DNA from: Labrenzia sp. VG12
GTDB taxonomy: Bacteria > Pseudomonadota > Alphaproteobacteria > Rhizobiales > Stappiaceae
Assembly: GCF_002237595.1 (NCBI RefSeq)
Contig: NZ_CP022529.1
Coordinates: forward strand, 4,370,001-4,434,000
DNA: 64,000 nt
Direction: 5' to 3'
Shown: positions 54,287 to 63,832 of the stretch, piece after piece
How the letters are laid out: every line of letters begins with the position of its first letter
Position numbering within the stretch: the stretch's first letter is position 1
The notes under the pieces: model-generated
What the model saw: the letters and a program-made list of their open reading frames with translations, nothing else
Database searches by the model: none
Told to the model about the DNA's origin: nothing
Made by a program: the position numbers and the translations under genes

Positions 54287-55270
54287 ATGCGGATAGTGAT
54301 CAACGGGTTCGGCCGCATCGGCCGGACCGTCCTGCGCCAGGTGCTGGCCCTCCCGGCGTCGGAGGCGATTGAAGTGGTGCGCATCAACGACATCGCGCCA
54401 CTCGAAACCTGCTCTTACCTCTTCAAATATGACAGCGTCTTCGGCCCCTGGCCCGGCGAGGTGAGCGCTGACGAAACCTCACTGACGATCGATGGGCAAC
54501 GGATCCCCTTTTCCGCCGAAGCCGATCTCTCGCAGCTTGATCTCGGCAATGTCGACGTCGTCATGGAATGTACGGGGCGCGCGGACACGCGGGAGGTCGC
54601 CGAACGCGGCCTGAAGGCCGGGGCCAGGAATGTGCTGATCTCCGGCCCGTCCAAGGCTGCCGACATCACGCTGGTGCTGGGTGCCAACGAGGAAAACCTC
54701 GGCGACTTCAGGATTGTCTCCAACGGTTCTTGCACGACCAACGCGCTTGCCCCGCTGCTGCGCGGGCTCGACGATGCAATCGGCATCCAGAGTGGCCACA
54801 TGACCACGATCCACTGTTACACCGGCAGTCAGCCCATGGTGGACGCCCCGCGCGGGCCACTGGAACGCAGCCGGGCCGGCGGGGTCTCCATGGTCCCGAC
54901 CACCACCAGTGCGACCAAGCTGGTGGGCACCGTGCTGCCCCAGCTTGCCGGCAAGGTCAGTGGCGCAGCCGTGCGTGTGCCGACCATCAGCGTCTCCGCC
55001 GTCGACCTGACGGTGACGCTGGCGGAACCAGTCGAGGCGCCGTTCAACAACAGGCTTCTGGAAATATTCAAAGACAGTCCGGTGATCGGCTTCGTCCGAG
55101 ACCGCGTGGTCTCGACCGACATGCGCACGCGTCCTGAATCGCTGGTCCTGCATCTGCCTGAAACGCTGGAGGCAAATGCCCGCCAGGTGCGTCTCTTCGG
55201 CTGGTACGACAATGAATGGGGCTTTTCCGCCCGCATGATCGACATGGCCCGGTTGATGGCGGCGCGATAG
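54287..55270 (+). CDS. GAPDH-family aldehyde dehydrogenase
   Basis: 327 aa. NGFGRIGRTVLRQVLA is the NAD-binding start, NGSCTTNALAPL near residue 144 has the catalytic Cys, TTIHCYTGSQP supplies the His, and PTTTSATKLVG and AAVRVPTISVS match GAPDH. It is 16 bp after bhcD and so probably in the bhc operon. It may be an ordinary gap gene or act on another aldehyde-phosphate; context does not decide. Confidence 0.82.
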   Translation: MRIVINGFGRIGRTVLRQVLALPASEAIEVVRINDIAPLETCSYLFKYDSVFGPWPGEVSADETSLTIDGQRIPFSAEADLSQLDLGNVDVVMECTGRADTREVAERGLKAGARNVLISGPSKAADITLVLGANEENLGDFRIVSNGSCTTNALAPLLRGLDDAIGIQSGHMTTIHCYTGSQPMVDAPRGPLERSRAGGVSMVPTTTSATKLVGTVLPQLAGKVSGAAVRVPTISVSAVDLTVTLAEPVEAPFNNRLLEIFKDSPVIGFVRDRVVSTDMRTRPESLVLHLPETLEANARQVRLFGWYDNEWGFSARMIDMARLMAAR

Positions 55271-55424
55271 CGCCCCCGCTTCGAGCGCACCGCTCAGATG
55301 CGCTGATAGATGATTTCTTTACAGGCGAGGGAATGGGGGAGTTTCGCCATCCCCTAGCCTTTTCTGCTCATCTCAGAGGGCGGACCTTCCGAAAGCGGTT
55401 TCAACCTGCGTCCAGACCAGGCTG

Positions 55425-56480
55425 CTACAGTCCCAGCATCTTCCGGATCTGGTCCTGGTCGGTGTCACCGCCGGCGAAGTCGTCAAAGGCCTTGTCGGTG
55501 ACTTCGATGATGTGGCTTTCGATGAAGGGAGCACCTTCTGCCGCGCCCTGTTCCGGAGACTTCAGGCAGCATTCCCATTCCAGCACCGCCCAGCTGTCAT
55601 AGCCATATTGGGCGAGCTTGGAAAAGATGCCGGAAAAATCGACCTGCCCGTCGCCGAGTGAGCGGAAGCGCCCGGCCCGGTTGACCCAGCCCTGATATCC
55701 GGAATAGACGCCCTGGCGGCCGTCCGGATTGAACTCGGCATCCTTCACGTGATAGGCGCAGATGCGCTCGTGATAGATGTCGATGAAGCTGAGATAGTCG
55801 AGCTGCTGCAGCAGGAAATGCGACGGGTCGTAGTTGATCTGGCAGCGCTTGTGCCCGCCAAGGGCCTCCAGGAACATCTCGAAGGTCGCACCGTCAAAGA
55901 CATCTTCGCCCGGGTGGATTTCGTAGCCGACATCGACGCCATTGTCCTCATAGACGTCGAGGATCGGTTTCCAGCGTTTGGCGAGCTCCTTGAAGGCTTC
56001 GTCGATCAGGCCTGCCGGGCGTTGCGGCCAGGGATAAAGATAGGGGAAAGCCAGAGAGCCGGTGAAGCTCACGGAAGCCGTCAGGCCGAGATTGCGGCTG
56101 GCGATGGCGGCCTTTTTCATCTGATCGACCGCCCAGTCCTGCCGGGCCTGCGGGTTGCCATGCACTTCCGGTGGCGCAAATCCGTCAAAGGCAAGATCAT
56201 AGGCCGGATGCACGGCCACAAGCTGACCTTGCAAGTGGGTGGAGAGCTCCGTGATCTCGACACCGGCATCGGAACAGATGCCCTTGACCTCGTCGCAATA
56301 GGTCTGGCTTTCAGCTGCCTTGTTCAGGTCGAACAGACGGCCGTCAAAGGTCGGGATCTGGATACCCTTGTAGCCAAGGCCGGCAGCCCAGTTTGCAATG
56401 GCTGGCAACGAGTTGAACGGGGCGTCGTCCCCGCCGAATTGCGCCAGGAAAATTGCAGGTCCCTTGATCAGTCCGGCCAT
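55425..56480 (-). CDS. Sugar phosphate isomerase/epimerase, TIM barrel (1)
   Basis: 351 aa of the AP-endonuclease-2 superfamily. Metal residues lie in VGYEIHPGED near 197, QINYDPSHF, AYHVKDAEF and LEWECCL. Last gene of the eight-gene sugar operon, 34 bp after the aldo/keto reductase. GAAGGAGG precedes the chosen ATG. The family covers isomerases, epimerases and lyases of keto sugars; the substrate is unknown. Confidence 0.83.
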   Translation of the reverse strand: MAGLIKGPAIFLAQFGGDDAPFNSLPAIANWAAGLGYKGIQIPTFDGRLFDLNKAAESQTYCDEVKGICSDAGVEITELSTHLQGQLVAVHPAYDLAFDGFAPPEVHGNPQARQDWAVDQMKKAAIASRNLGLTASVSFTGSLAFPYLYPWPQRPAGLIDEAFKELAKRWKPILDVYEDNGVDVGYEIHPGEDVFDGATFEMFLEALGGHKRCQINYDPSHFLLQQLDYLSFIDIYHERICAYHVKDAEFNPDGRQGVYSGYQGWVNRAGRFRSLGDGQVDFSGIFSKLAQYGYDSWAVLEWECCLKSPEQGAAEGAPFIESHIIEVTDKAFDDFAGGDTDQDQIRKMLGL

Positions 56481-56514
56481 GGCTTCCTCCTTCTGTGTCA
56501 GCGCCGGGTGCGCG

Positions 56515-57567
56515 CTATTTCTTCTTGCGGGCCGGCCCTTTGCGTTCCGCCGAGGCGGCCCAGAGATTGATATCTGCTTCCCGCGTGGTGTCCTCGATCT
56601 CGCGCAGCTCCGCGTCTGTGAACTCCAGATTGGCCACAGCACCGACGCAGTCCTCCACCTGACCGGGACGGCTTGCACCGATCAGCGCGGTGGTGACACG
56701 TCCCTTGCGGAGCACCCAGGCAAGCGCCATCTGGGCGAGGCTCTGTCCGCGCCGTTCGGCGATGGCATTGAGCGCTCGGATCGTTGCCAGGTTGTCCTCG
56801 CTCAGGAACTGGTCCTGAAGCGACTTGCCCTGGGTGGCCCGGCTGCCTTCCGGAATGCCCTTCAGGTATTTGTTTGTCAGCATGCCCTGCGCAAGCGGCG
56901 AAAAGGCGATGGAACCGATGCCAAGATCGTCCAGCGTGTCGAGCAGACCATCTTCCTCGACCCAGCGGTTGATCATGGAATAGCTCGGCTGGTGGATCAG
57001 GCACGGCGTGCCGAGATCCTTTAGGATGGCGGCCGCTTCCCGTGTCCTTTTTGAGTTGTAGGACGAGATGCCGACATAGAGCGCCCGTCCGGATCGCACG
57101 ATATGATCGAGCGCCATCATGGTCTCTTCAAGCGGCGTGTCCGGGTCGAAGCGATGGGAATAGAAGATATCGACATAGTCGAGCCCCATCCGCTTCAATG
57201 ACTGGTCACAGGACGCGATCAGGTATTTCCGGCTGCCCCATTCGCCGTAAGGGCCCGGCCACATTTCATAGCCCGCCTTGGACGAGATGATCATCTCGTC
57301 CCGGTAAGGCGCGAAATCCGTCCGCAGCAGGTCGCCAAAGGCTTCTTCCGCCGCGCCCGGCCTCGGGCCGTAATTGTTGGCGAGATCGAAATGGGTGATG
57401 CCGAGATCGAAGGCGGTCCGGGCGATGTCCCGTTTCAACTGATGTGGCGTGTCCTCGCCGAAATTATGCCAGAGGCCGAGCGAGATCACCGGCAGTTTCA
57501 GGCCGGATCTCCCGCAGCGGCGGTATTCCATGGTGTCGTAGCGCGTTGCCGCTGCCGTCCAGGTCAT
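56515..57567 (-). CDS. Aldo/keto reductase, YghZ (AKR14) type
   Basis: 350 aa. HFDLANNYGPRPGAAEE near residue 59 with catalytic Asp/Tyr, DYVDIFYSHRFDPDTPLEE, and the NADP loop ALIGASRPGQVEDCVGA. It resembles L-glyceraldehyde-3-phosphate reductase. In this operon it probably reduces an aldehyde or keto-sugar intermediate. Confidence 0.88.
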   Translation of the reverse strand: MTWTAAATRYDTMEYRRCGRSGLKLPVISLGLWHNFGEDTPHQLKRDIARTAFDLGITHFDLANNYGPRPGAAEEAFGDLLRTDFAPYRDEMIISSKAGYEMWPGPYGEWGSRKYLIASCDQSLKRMGLDYVDIFYSHRFDPDTPLEETMMALDHIVRSGRALYVGISSYNSKRTREAAAILKDLGTPCLIHQPSYSMINRWVEEDGLLDTLDDLGIGSIAFSPLAQGMLTNKYLKGIPEGSRATQGKSLQDQFLSEDNLATIRALNAIAERRGQSLAQMALAWVLRKGRVTTALIGASRPGQVEDCVGAVANLEFTDAELREIEDTTREADINLWAASAERKGPARKKK

Positions 57568-57579
57568 TCTGTCTCCAAA

Positions 57580-58701
57580 TCAGGTCAAGAGCGCCTGCGC
57601 AGCTTGCGGATCCAGGGCGGCCGGTCGCTCGCAGGTCGTACCGATATCGATGAATTGACCGGTCTCGCCGGAGGCGAGAATCGATGTCATCACGTCGACA
57701 GCATGCAGAGAGAATTCCAAAGAGCAACGGTGCGGACGGTTTTCCAGGATCGCCTGTGCCATATCGGCAAGGCCCGCGGTGCGGTAATTTGCATTGCCGC
57801 CGTCATTGGCCCTGGAGAACGGGTGGTCCCAGGCTTCCGACAGGCTGGCGAAGCTGCCCTTGTCGGTCATGCGGACTTCACCACCGAAGAAGTTCGGATC
57901 CGGCACATGCAACGTACCGCCCTGGCCATAGAGTTCCATGTTGGAATGGCCGTGCTGCCAGACATCCCAGCTGGCGCAATAGGTGATCTGGGCGCCTGAG
58001 TGGAACTGCATCACGGCATGGATCGTGGTCGGGGTCTCGACCTTGATCTTGTCGCCATGGCGCGGCTGCGAGGTGATGGTGCGATATTCGGAGCCGGACG
58101 AGCTCATGGCGCAGACCCGCTTCACCGGGCCGAGCAACTGGACCAGGTTGGAAATGTAGTAGGGGCCGAGATCGAGGATCGGACCACCCCCCGGCTGGAA
58201 GAAGAAGTCCGGGTTCGGATGCCACATTTCCATGCCCGGGCTCTGCACGAAGCAGGTGCCGGACGTCACCTTGCCGACGGCGCCTTCATCGACCAGGTGC
58301 CTGGCAAGCTGATGAGCTCCGCCCATGAACGTGTCCGGTGCGGAACCGACGCGGAGGCCTTTTGACGCGGCGATGTCCGCGAGGGTCTTGCCCTCTTCGA
58401 CGCTGAGCACAAAGGGCTTTTCCGAATAGACATGTTTGCCGGCTTCCAGAACCTTCCTGGACACTTCGAAATGGGCGGCCGGCACAGTCAGGTTGACGAT
58501 GATGTCGATGTCATCGGCACCGAGCAATCCGTCAATGCTTTCTGCGCGCAGGCCGAATTCCTCTGCCCGGGCTTTCGCTGCCGCTTCGTTGAGATCTGCG
58601 CAAGCCCGAACCTCGATGCCCTTGAAAAGCGGGGCGAGGCGCATATAGGCGGCCGAAATGTTTCCGCATCCGAGGATGCCGATTCCAAGTGTGTTGCTCA
58701 T
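57580..58701 (-). CDS. Gfo/Idh/MocA family dehydrogenase
   Basis: 373 aa. Rossmann motif GILGCGNISAAYM near residue 8, EKPFVLSVEEGK near 94 with the catalytic Lys. The block that usually reads DxGxHxxD reads ILDLGPYYISNLV here, so the common His is Tyr, as in one subgroup of the family. It oxidises a sugar or sugar derivative with NAD(P). 12 bp before the reductase gene. Confidence 0.87.
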   Translation of the reverse strand: MSNTLGIGILGCGNISAAYMRLAPLFKGIEVRACADLNEAAAKARAEEFGLRAESIDGLLGADDIDIIVNLTVPAAHFEVSRKVLEAGKHVYSEKPFVLSVEEGKTLADIAASKGLRVGSAPDTFMGGAHQLARHLVDEGAVGKVTSGTCFVQSPGMEMWHPNPDFFFQPGGGPILDLGPYYISNLVQLLGPVKRVCAMSSSGSEYRTITSQPRHGDKIKVETPTTIHAVMQFHSGAQITYCASWDVWQHGHSNMELYGQGGTLHVPDPNFFGGEVRMTDKGSFASLSEAWDHPFSRANDGGNANYRTAGLADMAQAILENRPHRCSLEFSLHAVDVMTSILASGETGQFIDIGTTCERPAALDPQAAQALLT

Positions 58702-58710
58702 ATCAGGTCC

Positions 58711-59457
58711 TCAAAAAGTGCGGAAGGCGTCGATGGAACGGCTGGCAAAGCGGTCGAAGTCGGAGGGCTTGTCGTGTTCCATCACGAAGAGGTCGACACC
58801 GACGCCGCGCAAGGCGGCCATGATGCCTTTCCAGTCCATGGTGCCCTGACCGACATCGGCCCAGCCATCCTCATCCTCACACTCGCCATCCGGAGCGATG
58901 TCCTTGACATGGGCCGTCGTGATGCGATCCGCGTATTTCTCGATCCAGGCCAGCGGATCCTGTCCACCCCGCACGATCCAGGCGATGTCCGCTTCCCATT
59001 CGATGGAGGGAGCGGCTTCCAGCAGGATGTCCATCGGCAGCCGGCCATCGGCGCAGGGAACGAACTCGAAATCGTGGTTGTGCCAGCCGAAGCGCAGGCC
59101 TGCGTCGCGGATGCCTTCGCCGATGGTTTCCAGGCGGGCGCCGACCGACTGCCAGTGTGCAGCATCGGGTCCACGCTGTTCCGGCGGCGGGGCCGGCACG
59201 AACAGCCGCTTCATGCCAAGCGTGTGCGCGGTCTCGATGACCTTGCCGAGATCGGTCTCGAACTGTTCCATCGGAAAGAAATGCCCGGAGGGCATGGCAA
59301 GGCCGTTGGCGTCGAGCAGGGCGCGGAAAGCGGCCGGGTCGTCGTAGTTGCCACCGAAACCTTCGACTTGGGTGTAACCGAGTTCGGCAAGGCGCTTCAG
59401 CACACCGTCAAAAGGTGTGAATTCGCGCGCGGAATAGAGCTGGAAAGAAACATCCAT
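58711..59457 (-). CDS. Sugar phosphate isomerase/epimerase, TIM barrel (2)
   Basis: 248 aa of the same superfamily as the gene at 55425 but not a close copy. FGWHNHDFEF near 129, WEADIAWI, AHVKDI and VMEHDKP give the metal site. Three adjacent ATGs (59463, 59460, 59457) are possible; spacing from AGGA favours the last or middle one. 9 bp before the dehydrogenase gene. Confidence 0.83.
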   Translation of the reverse strand: MDVSFQLYSAREFTPFDGVLKRLAELGYTQVEGFGGNYDDPAAFRALLDANGLAMPSGHFFPMEQFETDLGKVIETAHTLGMKRLFVPAPPPEQRGPDAAHWQSVGARLETIGEGIRDAGLRFGWHNHDFEFVPCADGRLPMDILLEAAPSIEWEADIAWIVRGGQDPLAWIEKYADRITTAHVKDIAPDGECEDEDGWADVGQGTMDWKGIMAALRGVGVDLFVMEHDKPSDFDRFASRSIDAFRTF

Positions 59458-59486
59458 CATCATCGTCCTGAATATGAGAGGCCGGA

Positions 59487-60578
59487 TCAGATCCGGTTTT
59501 CGGTTGATTTGTCGAAAAGATTGGCGCGCGCGGGGTCGAAACCGACCTTGATGGCGTCGCCGTGAGCGATTGCCGCCTGGCCGTCGAGGCGCACCCACAA
59601 GGTGCGGTCCGAAATCGAAATGCGGGCAAGCGTGTCTGAGCCAAGCGGTTCCACCAGTTCCACATGGCCTTCAAGCTGCACTGGCGCAGAGGCGGTGTCC
59701 GTCCCGCTGACCATATGTTCCGGCCGGATGCCGAACCAGGCCGCGCCCCCTGCCGGGGGACCGTCCTGAAAGGCGTAACCATCGAGCGGAAAGGCGGTCT
59801 CGCCGGTCTTGAAGCTGTAGCTGCCACCGGCCTCGACCACCTCGCCTTCGAAGAAATTCATCGTTGGAGAGCCAATGAATTCCGCCACGTATTTGCTGGC
59901 CGGGCGATTGTAGATCTCGTGCGGTGAGGCGAGCTGCAGGATCCGGCCGCCGCGCATGATCGCGATCCGGTCGGCGAGCGTCATTGCCTCGATCTGGTCG
60001 TGGGTCACGTAGATCATCGTGTTGTGCAGCTTCTGGTGAAGCTGCTTGATCTCGACCCTGAGGTCGGCCCGGAGCTTGGCGTCCAGATTGGAGAGCGGCT
60101 CGTCGAACAGGAAGACATCCGCATCCCGCACCAGGGCGCGCCCGATGGCGGCGCGCTGGCGCTGGCCTCCGGACAGGGCCGCAGGCTTGCGTTTCAGAAG
60201 CGGTTCAATCTGCAGGATCTTGGCCGCCCGGTTGACCCGCTCCTCGATCTCCGCCTTCGGCAGTCCGGCATTTTTCAGGCCGAAGCTGAGGTTCCCGGCA
60301 ACGGTCATCTGCGGATAGAGCGCATAGGACTGGAAAACCATGCCGATGCCGCGTTTGGACGGCTCTTCCCAGGTCACGTTGTTGCCGCCGATGAAGATCT
60401 GGCCGCCCGTGACATCGAGAAGCCCGGCAATGCAGTTGAGCAGCGTGGACTTGCCGCAGCCCGAAGAGCCGAGCAGGACCAGGAACTCGCCCTTGCCCAC
60501 ATCCAGATTGAGGTCCTTCAGGACTTCCAGGTTTCCGAAGCTCAGGGAAAGGTTGTTGATTGAGATGCTTTTTTCCAT
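59487..60578 (-). CDS. Sugar ABC ATPase, MalK/UgpC type (second operon)
   Basis: 363 aa. Walker A LLGSSGCGKST, signature LSGGQRQRAAIGRAL, Walker B VFLFDEP, C-terminal TOBE-like regulatory domain. 8 bp after the permease gene. It powers the transporter made by the three genes before it. Confidence 0.93.
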   Translation of the reverse strand: MEKSISINNLSLSFGNLEVLKDLNLDVGKGEFLVLLGSSGCGKSTLLNCIAGLLDVTGGQIFIGGNNVTWEEPSKRGIGMVFQSYALYPQMTVAGNLSFGLKNAGLPKAEIEERVNRAAKILQIEPLLKRKPAALSGGQRQRAAIGRALVRDADVFLFDEPLSNLDAKLRADLRVEIKQLHQKLHNTMIYVTHDQIEAMTLADRIAIMRGGRILQLASPHEIYNRPASKYVAEFIGSPTMNFFEGEVVEAGGSYSFKTGETAFPLDGYAFQDGPPAGGAAWFGIRPEHMVSGTDTASAPVQLEGHVELVEPLGSDTLARISISDRTLWVRLDGQAAIAHGDAIKVGFDPARANLFDKSTENRI

Positions 60579-60586
60579 TGTTGTTC

Positions 60587-61519
60587 TCAGCCTTTCACCG
60601 CACCGGCGGCGATGCCGCGGACGAAGAGTTTTCCGGAAATGAAGTAGATGGTCAGAGGAACGAGGCCGGTCAGGATGGTGGCGGCCATGTTGACGTTGTA
60701 TTCCTTCACTCCTTGCGTGGAGTTGACGATGTTGTTCAGCTGGACCGTCATCGGATAAAGGTCAGGCTTGGTGTAGATCACGCCGAACAGGAAGTCGTTC
60801 CAGATGCCGGTCACCTGCAGGATCATCGCAACAACGAAGATCGGCAGGCTCATCGGCACCATGATCTGGAAATAGATGCCCCAGAAACCGGCACCATCGA
60901 CCCGGGCCGCCTTGAACAGCTCTTGCGGCACGGAGGCGAAATAGTTGCGGAAGAGCAGCGTCAGGATCGGCATGCCGAAGATCGTGTGCACGATGACAAG
61001 GCCCGTCAGGCTGCCGTAAAGACCGACTTCCCGCAGCATGATCACGATCGGGTAGATCATCACCTGGTAGGGAATGAAAGCCCCGACGATCAGGATGGTG
61101 AAGAAGGTTTCCGATCCCTTGAAACGCCAGTTCGCCAGCGCGTAGCCGTTGATCGACGCGATGATGATCGAGAGGATCACTGAGGGAACGAGGATCTTCA
61201 CCGAGTTGAAGAAGCCGCGGGAGAGACCGTCGCAATTGAGACCGGTACAGGCCTCGGCCCAGGCCTTGACCCAGGGCTGGAACGTGACCTCGACCGGCGG
61301 CGAAAAGATGTTGCCAAGCCGGATTTCCGGCATGCCTTTGAGCGACGTCACGATCATCACGTAGAGCGGCAGCAGATAGTAGAGACAGACGACGATCAGC
61401 GTGCCGTAGATCATGATGTTCCGGCGCGAGAGCATCTTGCGCGGCTTGCGGCCGGCAGGGCCTTCAACAATCCGGTTGCCGGCCGGCATGGCGGTGGAGT
61501 TGGCAGAAAGGTCAGCCAC
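60587..61519 (-). CDS. CUT1 ABC permease, MalG type (second operon)
   Basis: 310 aa, six membrane segments, EAA loop ARVDGAGFWGIYFQIMVPMS. A GTG start at 61519 is chosen: GGAGG lies 8 bp before it and it overlaps the previous stop by 8 bp. A start at 61489 is also possible. It ends VRGIAAGAVKG. Confidence 0.86.
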   Translation of the reverse strand: MADLSANSTAMPAGNRIVEGPAGRKPRKMLSRRNIMIYGTLIVVCLYYLLPLYVMIVTSLKGMPEIRLGNIFSPPVEVTFQPWVKAWAEACTGLNCDGLSRGFFNSVKILVPSVILSIIIASINGYALANWRFKGSETFFTILIVGAFIPYQVMIYPIVIMLREVGLYGSLTGLVIVHTIFGMPILTLLFRNYFASVPQELFKAARVDGAGFWGIYFQIMVPMSLPIFVVAMILQVTGIWNDFLFGVIYTKPDLYPMTVQLNNIVNSTQGVKEYNVNMAATILTGLVPLTIYFISGKLFVRGIAAGAVKG

Positions 61520-62402
61520 GGCGCTTGCCTCCGAATTCGAGATAGGCCCAGGGCACGACGATAATTGCAACGGTCAGCAGCATCATGGTGGAGGCGGCAA
61601 AGCCCTGGCCAAGGTTCTGCGACAGGAACATCGCGTCATAGACGTATTTGGCGGGAACTTCGGAAGCGATCCCGGGACCGCCGCCGGTCTGGGCAACCAC
61701 AAGGTCATAGACCTTGATGATGCCGGAGGCGATCAGGACGATTGCGGTGATGAAGATACCGCGCATCATCGGAATGACGATGAAGAGATAGGTCTTCCAC
61801 ATCGGGATGCCGTCGACCCGCGCCGCCTTCCAGATGTCTTCGTCGATCCCGCGCAGACCGGCAAGCATCAGACACATGATCAGCCCTGTACCTTGCCAGA
61901 GGCCGGCGATCAGGATGCCGTAGATCACGATGTCCGGGTTGTAGAGCGGGTCGAAGGTGAAGCTTTCCCAGCCGAGATTGCGCACCACCTGCTGGACGCC
62001 GAAATCCGGGTTGAGGATCCATTGCCAGGCAAGACCGGTCACGATGAAACTGAGCGCGAACGGATAGAGCAGAATGGTCCGGAACGTGTCCTCGAAACGG
62101 ATTTTCTGATCGAGCAATGCCGCCAGAACAAATCCGATGAGCAGGGAGAAAACCAGCGAGAATCCGCCATAAATGGCGAGGTTCTCAATCGAGATCAGCC
62201 ACTTGTTGCTGTTCCAGAGCCGCTCGTACTGGTCGAAGCCGACGAATTTTTCACGCGGCAGCAGCTTGGAATTGGTGAAGGAGTACACCACCGTCCAGGC
62301 GGTGCCGCCGATAAACACCACCAGCGCGGTGACGATCATCGGAATCGCGGCCACCTTTGCATTCAGGTTGCGGTGCCAGAGAGCCGGGCGCGTTGCGGCC
62401 AT
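61512..62402 (-). CDS. CUT1 ABC permease, MalF type (second operon)
   Basis: 296 aa, six membrane segments, EAA loop ARVDGIPMWKTYLFIVIPMM. The ATG at 62402 follows GAGGAAG; starts farther upstream lack a ribosome site. It pairs with the next permease. Confidence 0.87.
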   Translation of the reverse strand: MAATRPALWHRNLNAKVAAIPMIVTALVVFIGGTAWTVVYSFTNSKLLPREKFVGFDQYERLWNSNKWLISIENLAIYGGFSLVFSLLIGFVLAALLDQKIRFEDTFRTILLYPFALSFIVTGLAWQWILNPDFGVQQVVRNLGWESFTFDPLYNPDIVIYGILIAGLWQGTGLIMCLMLAGLRGIDEDIWKAARVDGIPMWKTYLFIVIPMMRGIFITAIVLIASGIIKVYDLVVAQTGGGPGIASEVPAKYVYDAMFLSQNLGQGFAASTMMLLTVAIIVVPWAYLEFGGKRRG

Positions 62403-62483
62403 GCCAGTCTTCCTCATCGCAGTCAGGGGTCCGGAAAGGATCAAAGGACCCTGCGCGCAGTGCCGCGCGCAGGGCTGGAGGAC

Positions 62484-62520
62484 GCCGCCCTTCAGGCATG
62501 CTCCCTTGACGAAGGGCGGC
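62484..62520 (-). other. Intercistronic hairpin after the binding-protein gene
   Basis: GCCGCCCTTC (62484-62493) and GAAGGGCGGC (62511-62520) form a 10-bp stem. No T-run follows. A second GC-rich stem (CTGCGCGC/GCGCGCAG) lies at about 62451-62472. As in mal operons, such stems may protect the binding-protein message and lower expression of the permease genes. Confidence 0.6.
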
Positions 62521-62537
62521 GGAGCTCAGTGGCCGGA

Positions 62538-63770
62538 TCAGTCGGCGTTCGCGATGATCGAGGCAAACAGCTTCTGGGCGTCTTCGGCCGACATTGACGG
62601 GTTGTTGAAGAACTCGACAAAGAGGTCGTTGACCTGCTGGTTGCTGTCTGCGGACATCAGCTGGTCGGTGCCCGGGATGATGTTGCCCTTGGCAAGGATC
62701 GCCAGACCCTTCTTCATGCAGTCATTGGCGGCCGACAGATCGACATCGCCGCGCACCGGCAGAGAGCCTTTCTTCAGGTTGAAGGCCACCTGGGTTGCAG
62801 GTGCCATCATGACCTTGGCCAGTTCACCCTGCGCCGCGGTGATCGCCTCATCGTCGACCTTCGGGAAATAGAAGGCATCACCGCCGGTCTGGATGACTTC
62901 ATTGACGCCAAGACCCGGCAGGCAGGTGTAGTCTTCGCCGGCCACCTGGTTGGCGACCTGGAATTCTCCCTGGGCCCAGTCGCCCATGATCTGGCCGCCG
63001 GCCTTGCCGGTGATGACCATGTTGGTGGCGTCGTTCCAGTTCTGAACGTTGGAGTCCTTGGCCATGTCGCGAGCAACCGCAGCAGCCTCGAAGACCTTGG
63101 CCAGTTCCGGACCGGCGGCGAGATCGCCATCCTTGTCGCCAAACACCTTGGTATAGGTCTCAGGACCGGCCAGCGCGGTCAGCAGGGTCTGGAAGGCGAG
63201 CGTCGTCTGCCAGGGCTGCTGGCCCATGGCGAGCGGCACGATGCCGGCTTCCTGGAGCTTCGGAGCGGCGGCAACGAACTCCTCCCAGTTGGTCGGTACG
63301 GCAAGGCCGTTGTCGGTGAAGACGGCATTGTTGAGCCACAGCCATTGCGGAGAGTGGATGTTCACCGGAACGCAGTAGATCTTGCCATCGAGCGTGCAGC
63401 TTTCGAGCAGGGACGGCGGGAATACGACTTCGGCCCAGTTTCCTTCCTCGGCGATGTCGGTGAGGTCCCGCATCAGGCCGGCCTCGACCAGTTCCTCTGC
63501 CTGGCGGCCGTGGTTGAACTGTGTGGCGCCCATCGGGTCACCGCCGGTGATCCGGCTGATCATGATCGGGCGGGCTGTGCCGCCGGAGCCTGCAATGGCA
63601 CCATCGACCCACTTGTTGCCGGTCGCGTCAAAGGCCTTGGCAAACTCTGCAACGGCAGCGGCTTCGCCGCCGGATGTCCACCAATGCGTCACTTCAAGAT
63701 CGGTTGCGTTGGCAGCGCCGGCTGCACAAAGAGCAGTGGTTGCCACGAATACTGCGCGTAGTGATTTCAT
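62538..63770 (-). CDS. Sugar-binding protein, GtsA-like (second operon)
   Basis: 410 aa with a Sec signal (MKSLRAVFVATTALCAAGAA). The mature start LEVTHWWTSGGEAAAVAEFA and GDPMGATQFNHGRQ resemble glucose/mannose-binding proteins of the GtsA group. First gene of an eight-gene operon; GGAGGAC precedes the ATG. The sugar is inferred from similarity only. Confidence 0.88.
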   Translation of the reverse strand: MKSLRAVFVATTALCAAGAANATDLEVTHWWTSGGEAAAVAEFAKAFDATGNKWVDGAIAGSGGTARPIMISRITGGDPMGATQFNHGRQAEELVEAGLMRDLTDIAEEGNWAEVVFPPSLLESCTLDGKIYCVPVNIHSPQWLWLNNAVFTDNGLAVPTNWEEFVAAAPKLQEAGIVPLAMGQQPWQTTLAFQTLLTALAGPETYTKVFGDKDGDLAAGPELAKVFEAAAVARDMAKDSNVQNWNDATNMVITGKAGGQIMGDWAQGEFQVANQVAGEDYTCLPGLGVNEVIQTGGDAFYFPKVDDEAITAAQGELAKVMMAPATQVAFNLKKGSLPVRGDVDLSAANDCMKKGLAILAKGNIIPGTDQLMSADSNQQVNDLFVEFFNNPSMSAEDAQKLFASIIANAD

Positions 63771-63832
63771 TCTGTCCTCCCATCGAACGGAATGTTCGGG
63801 TGTCCTCACGATGCGGCCTCCACCGCATTAGC

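Noticed and set aside
54287..55270. Erythrose-4-phosphate dehydrogenase
   Set aside because: The motifs fit the general GAPDH family, and nothing specific to Epd is visible, so only the family is named.
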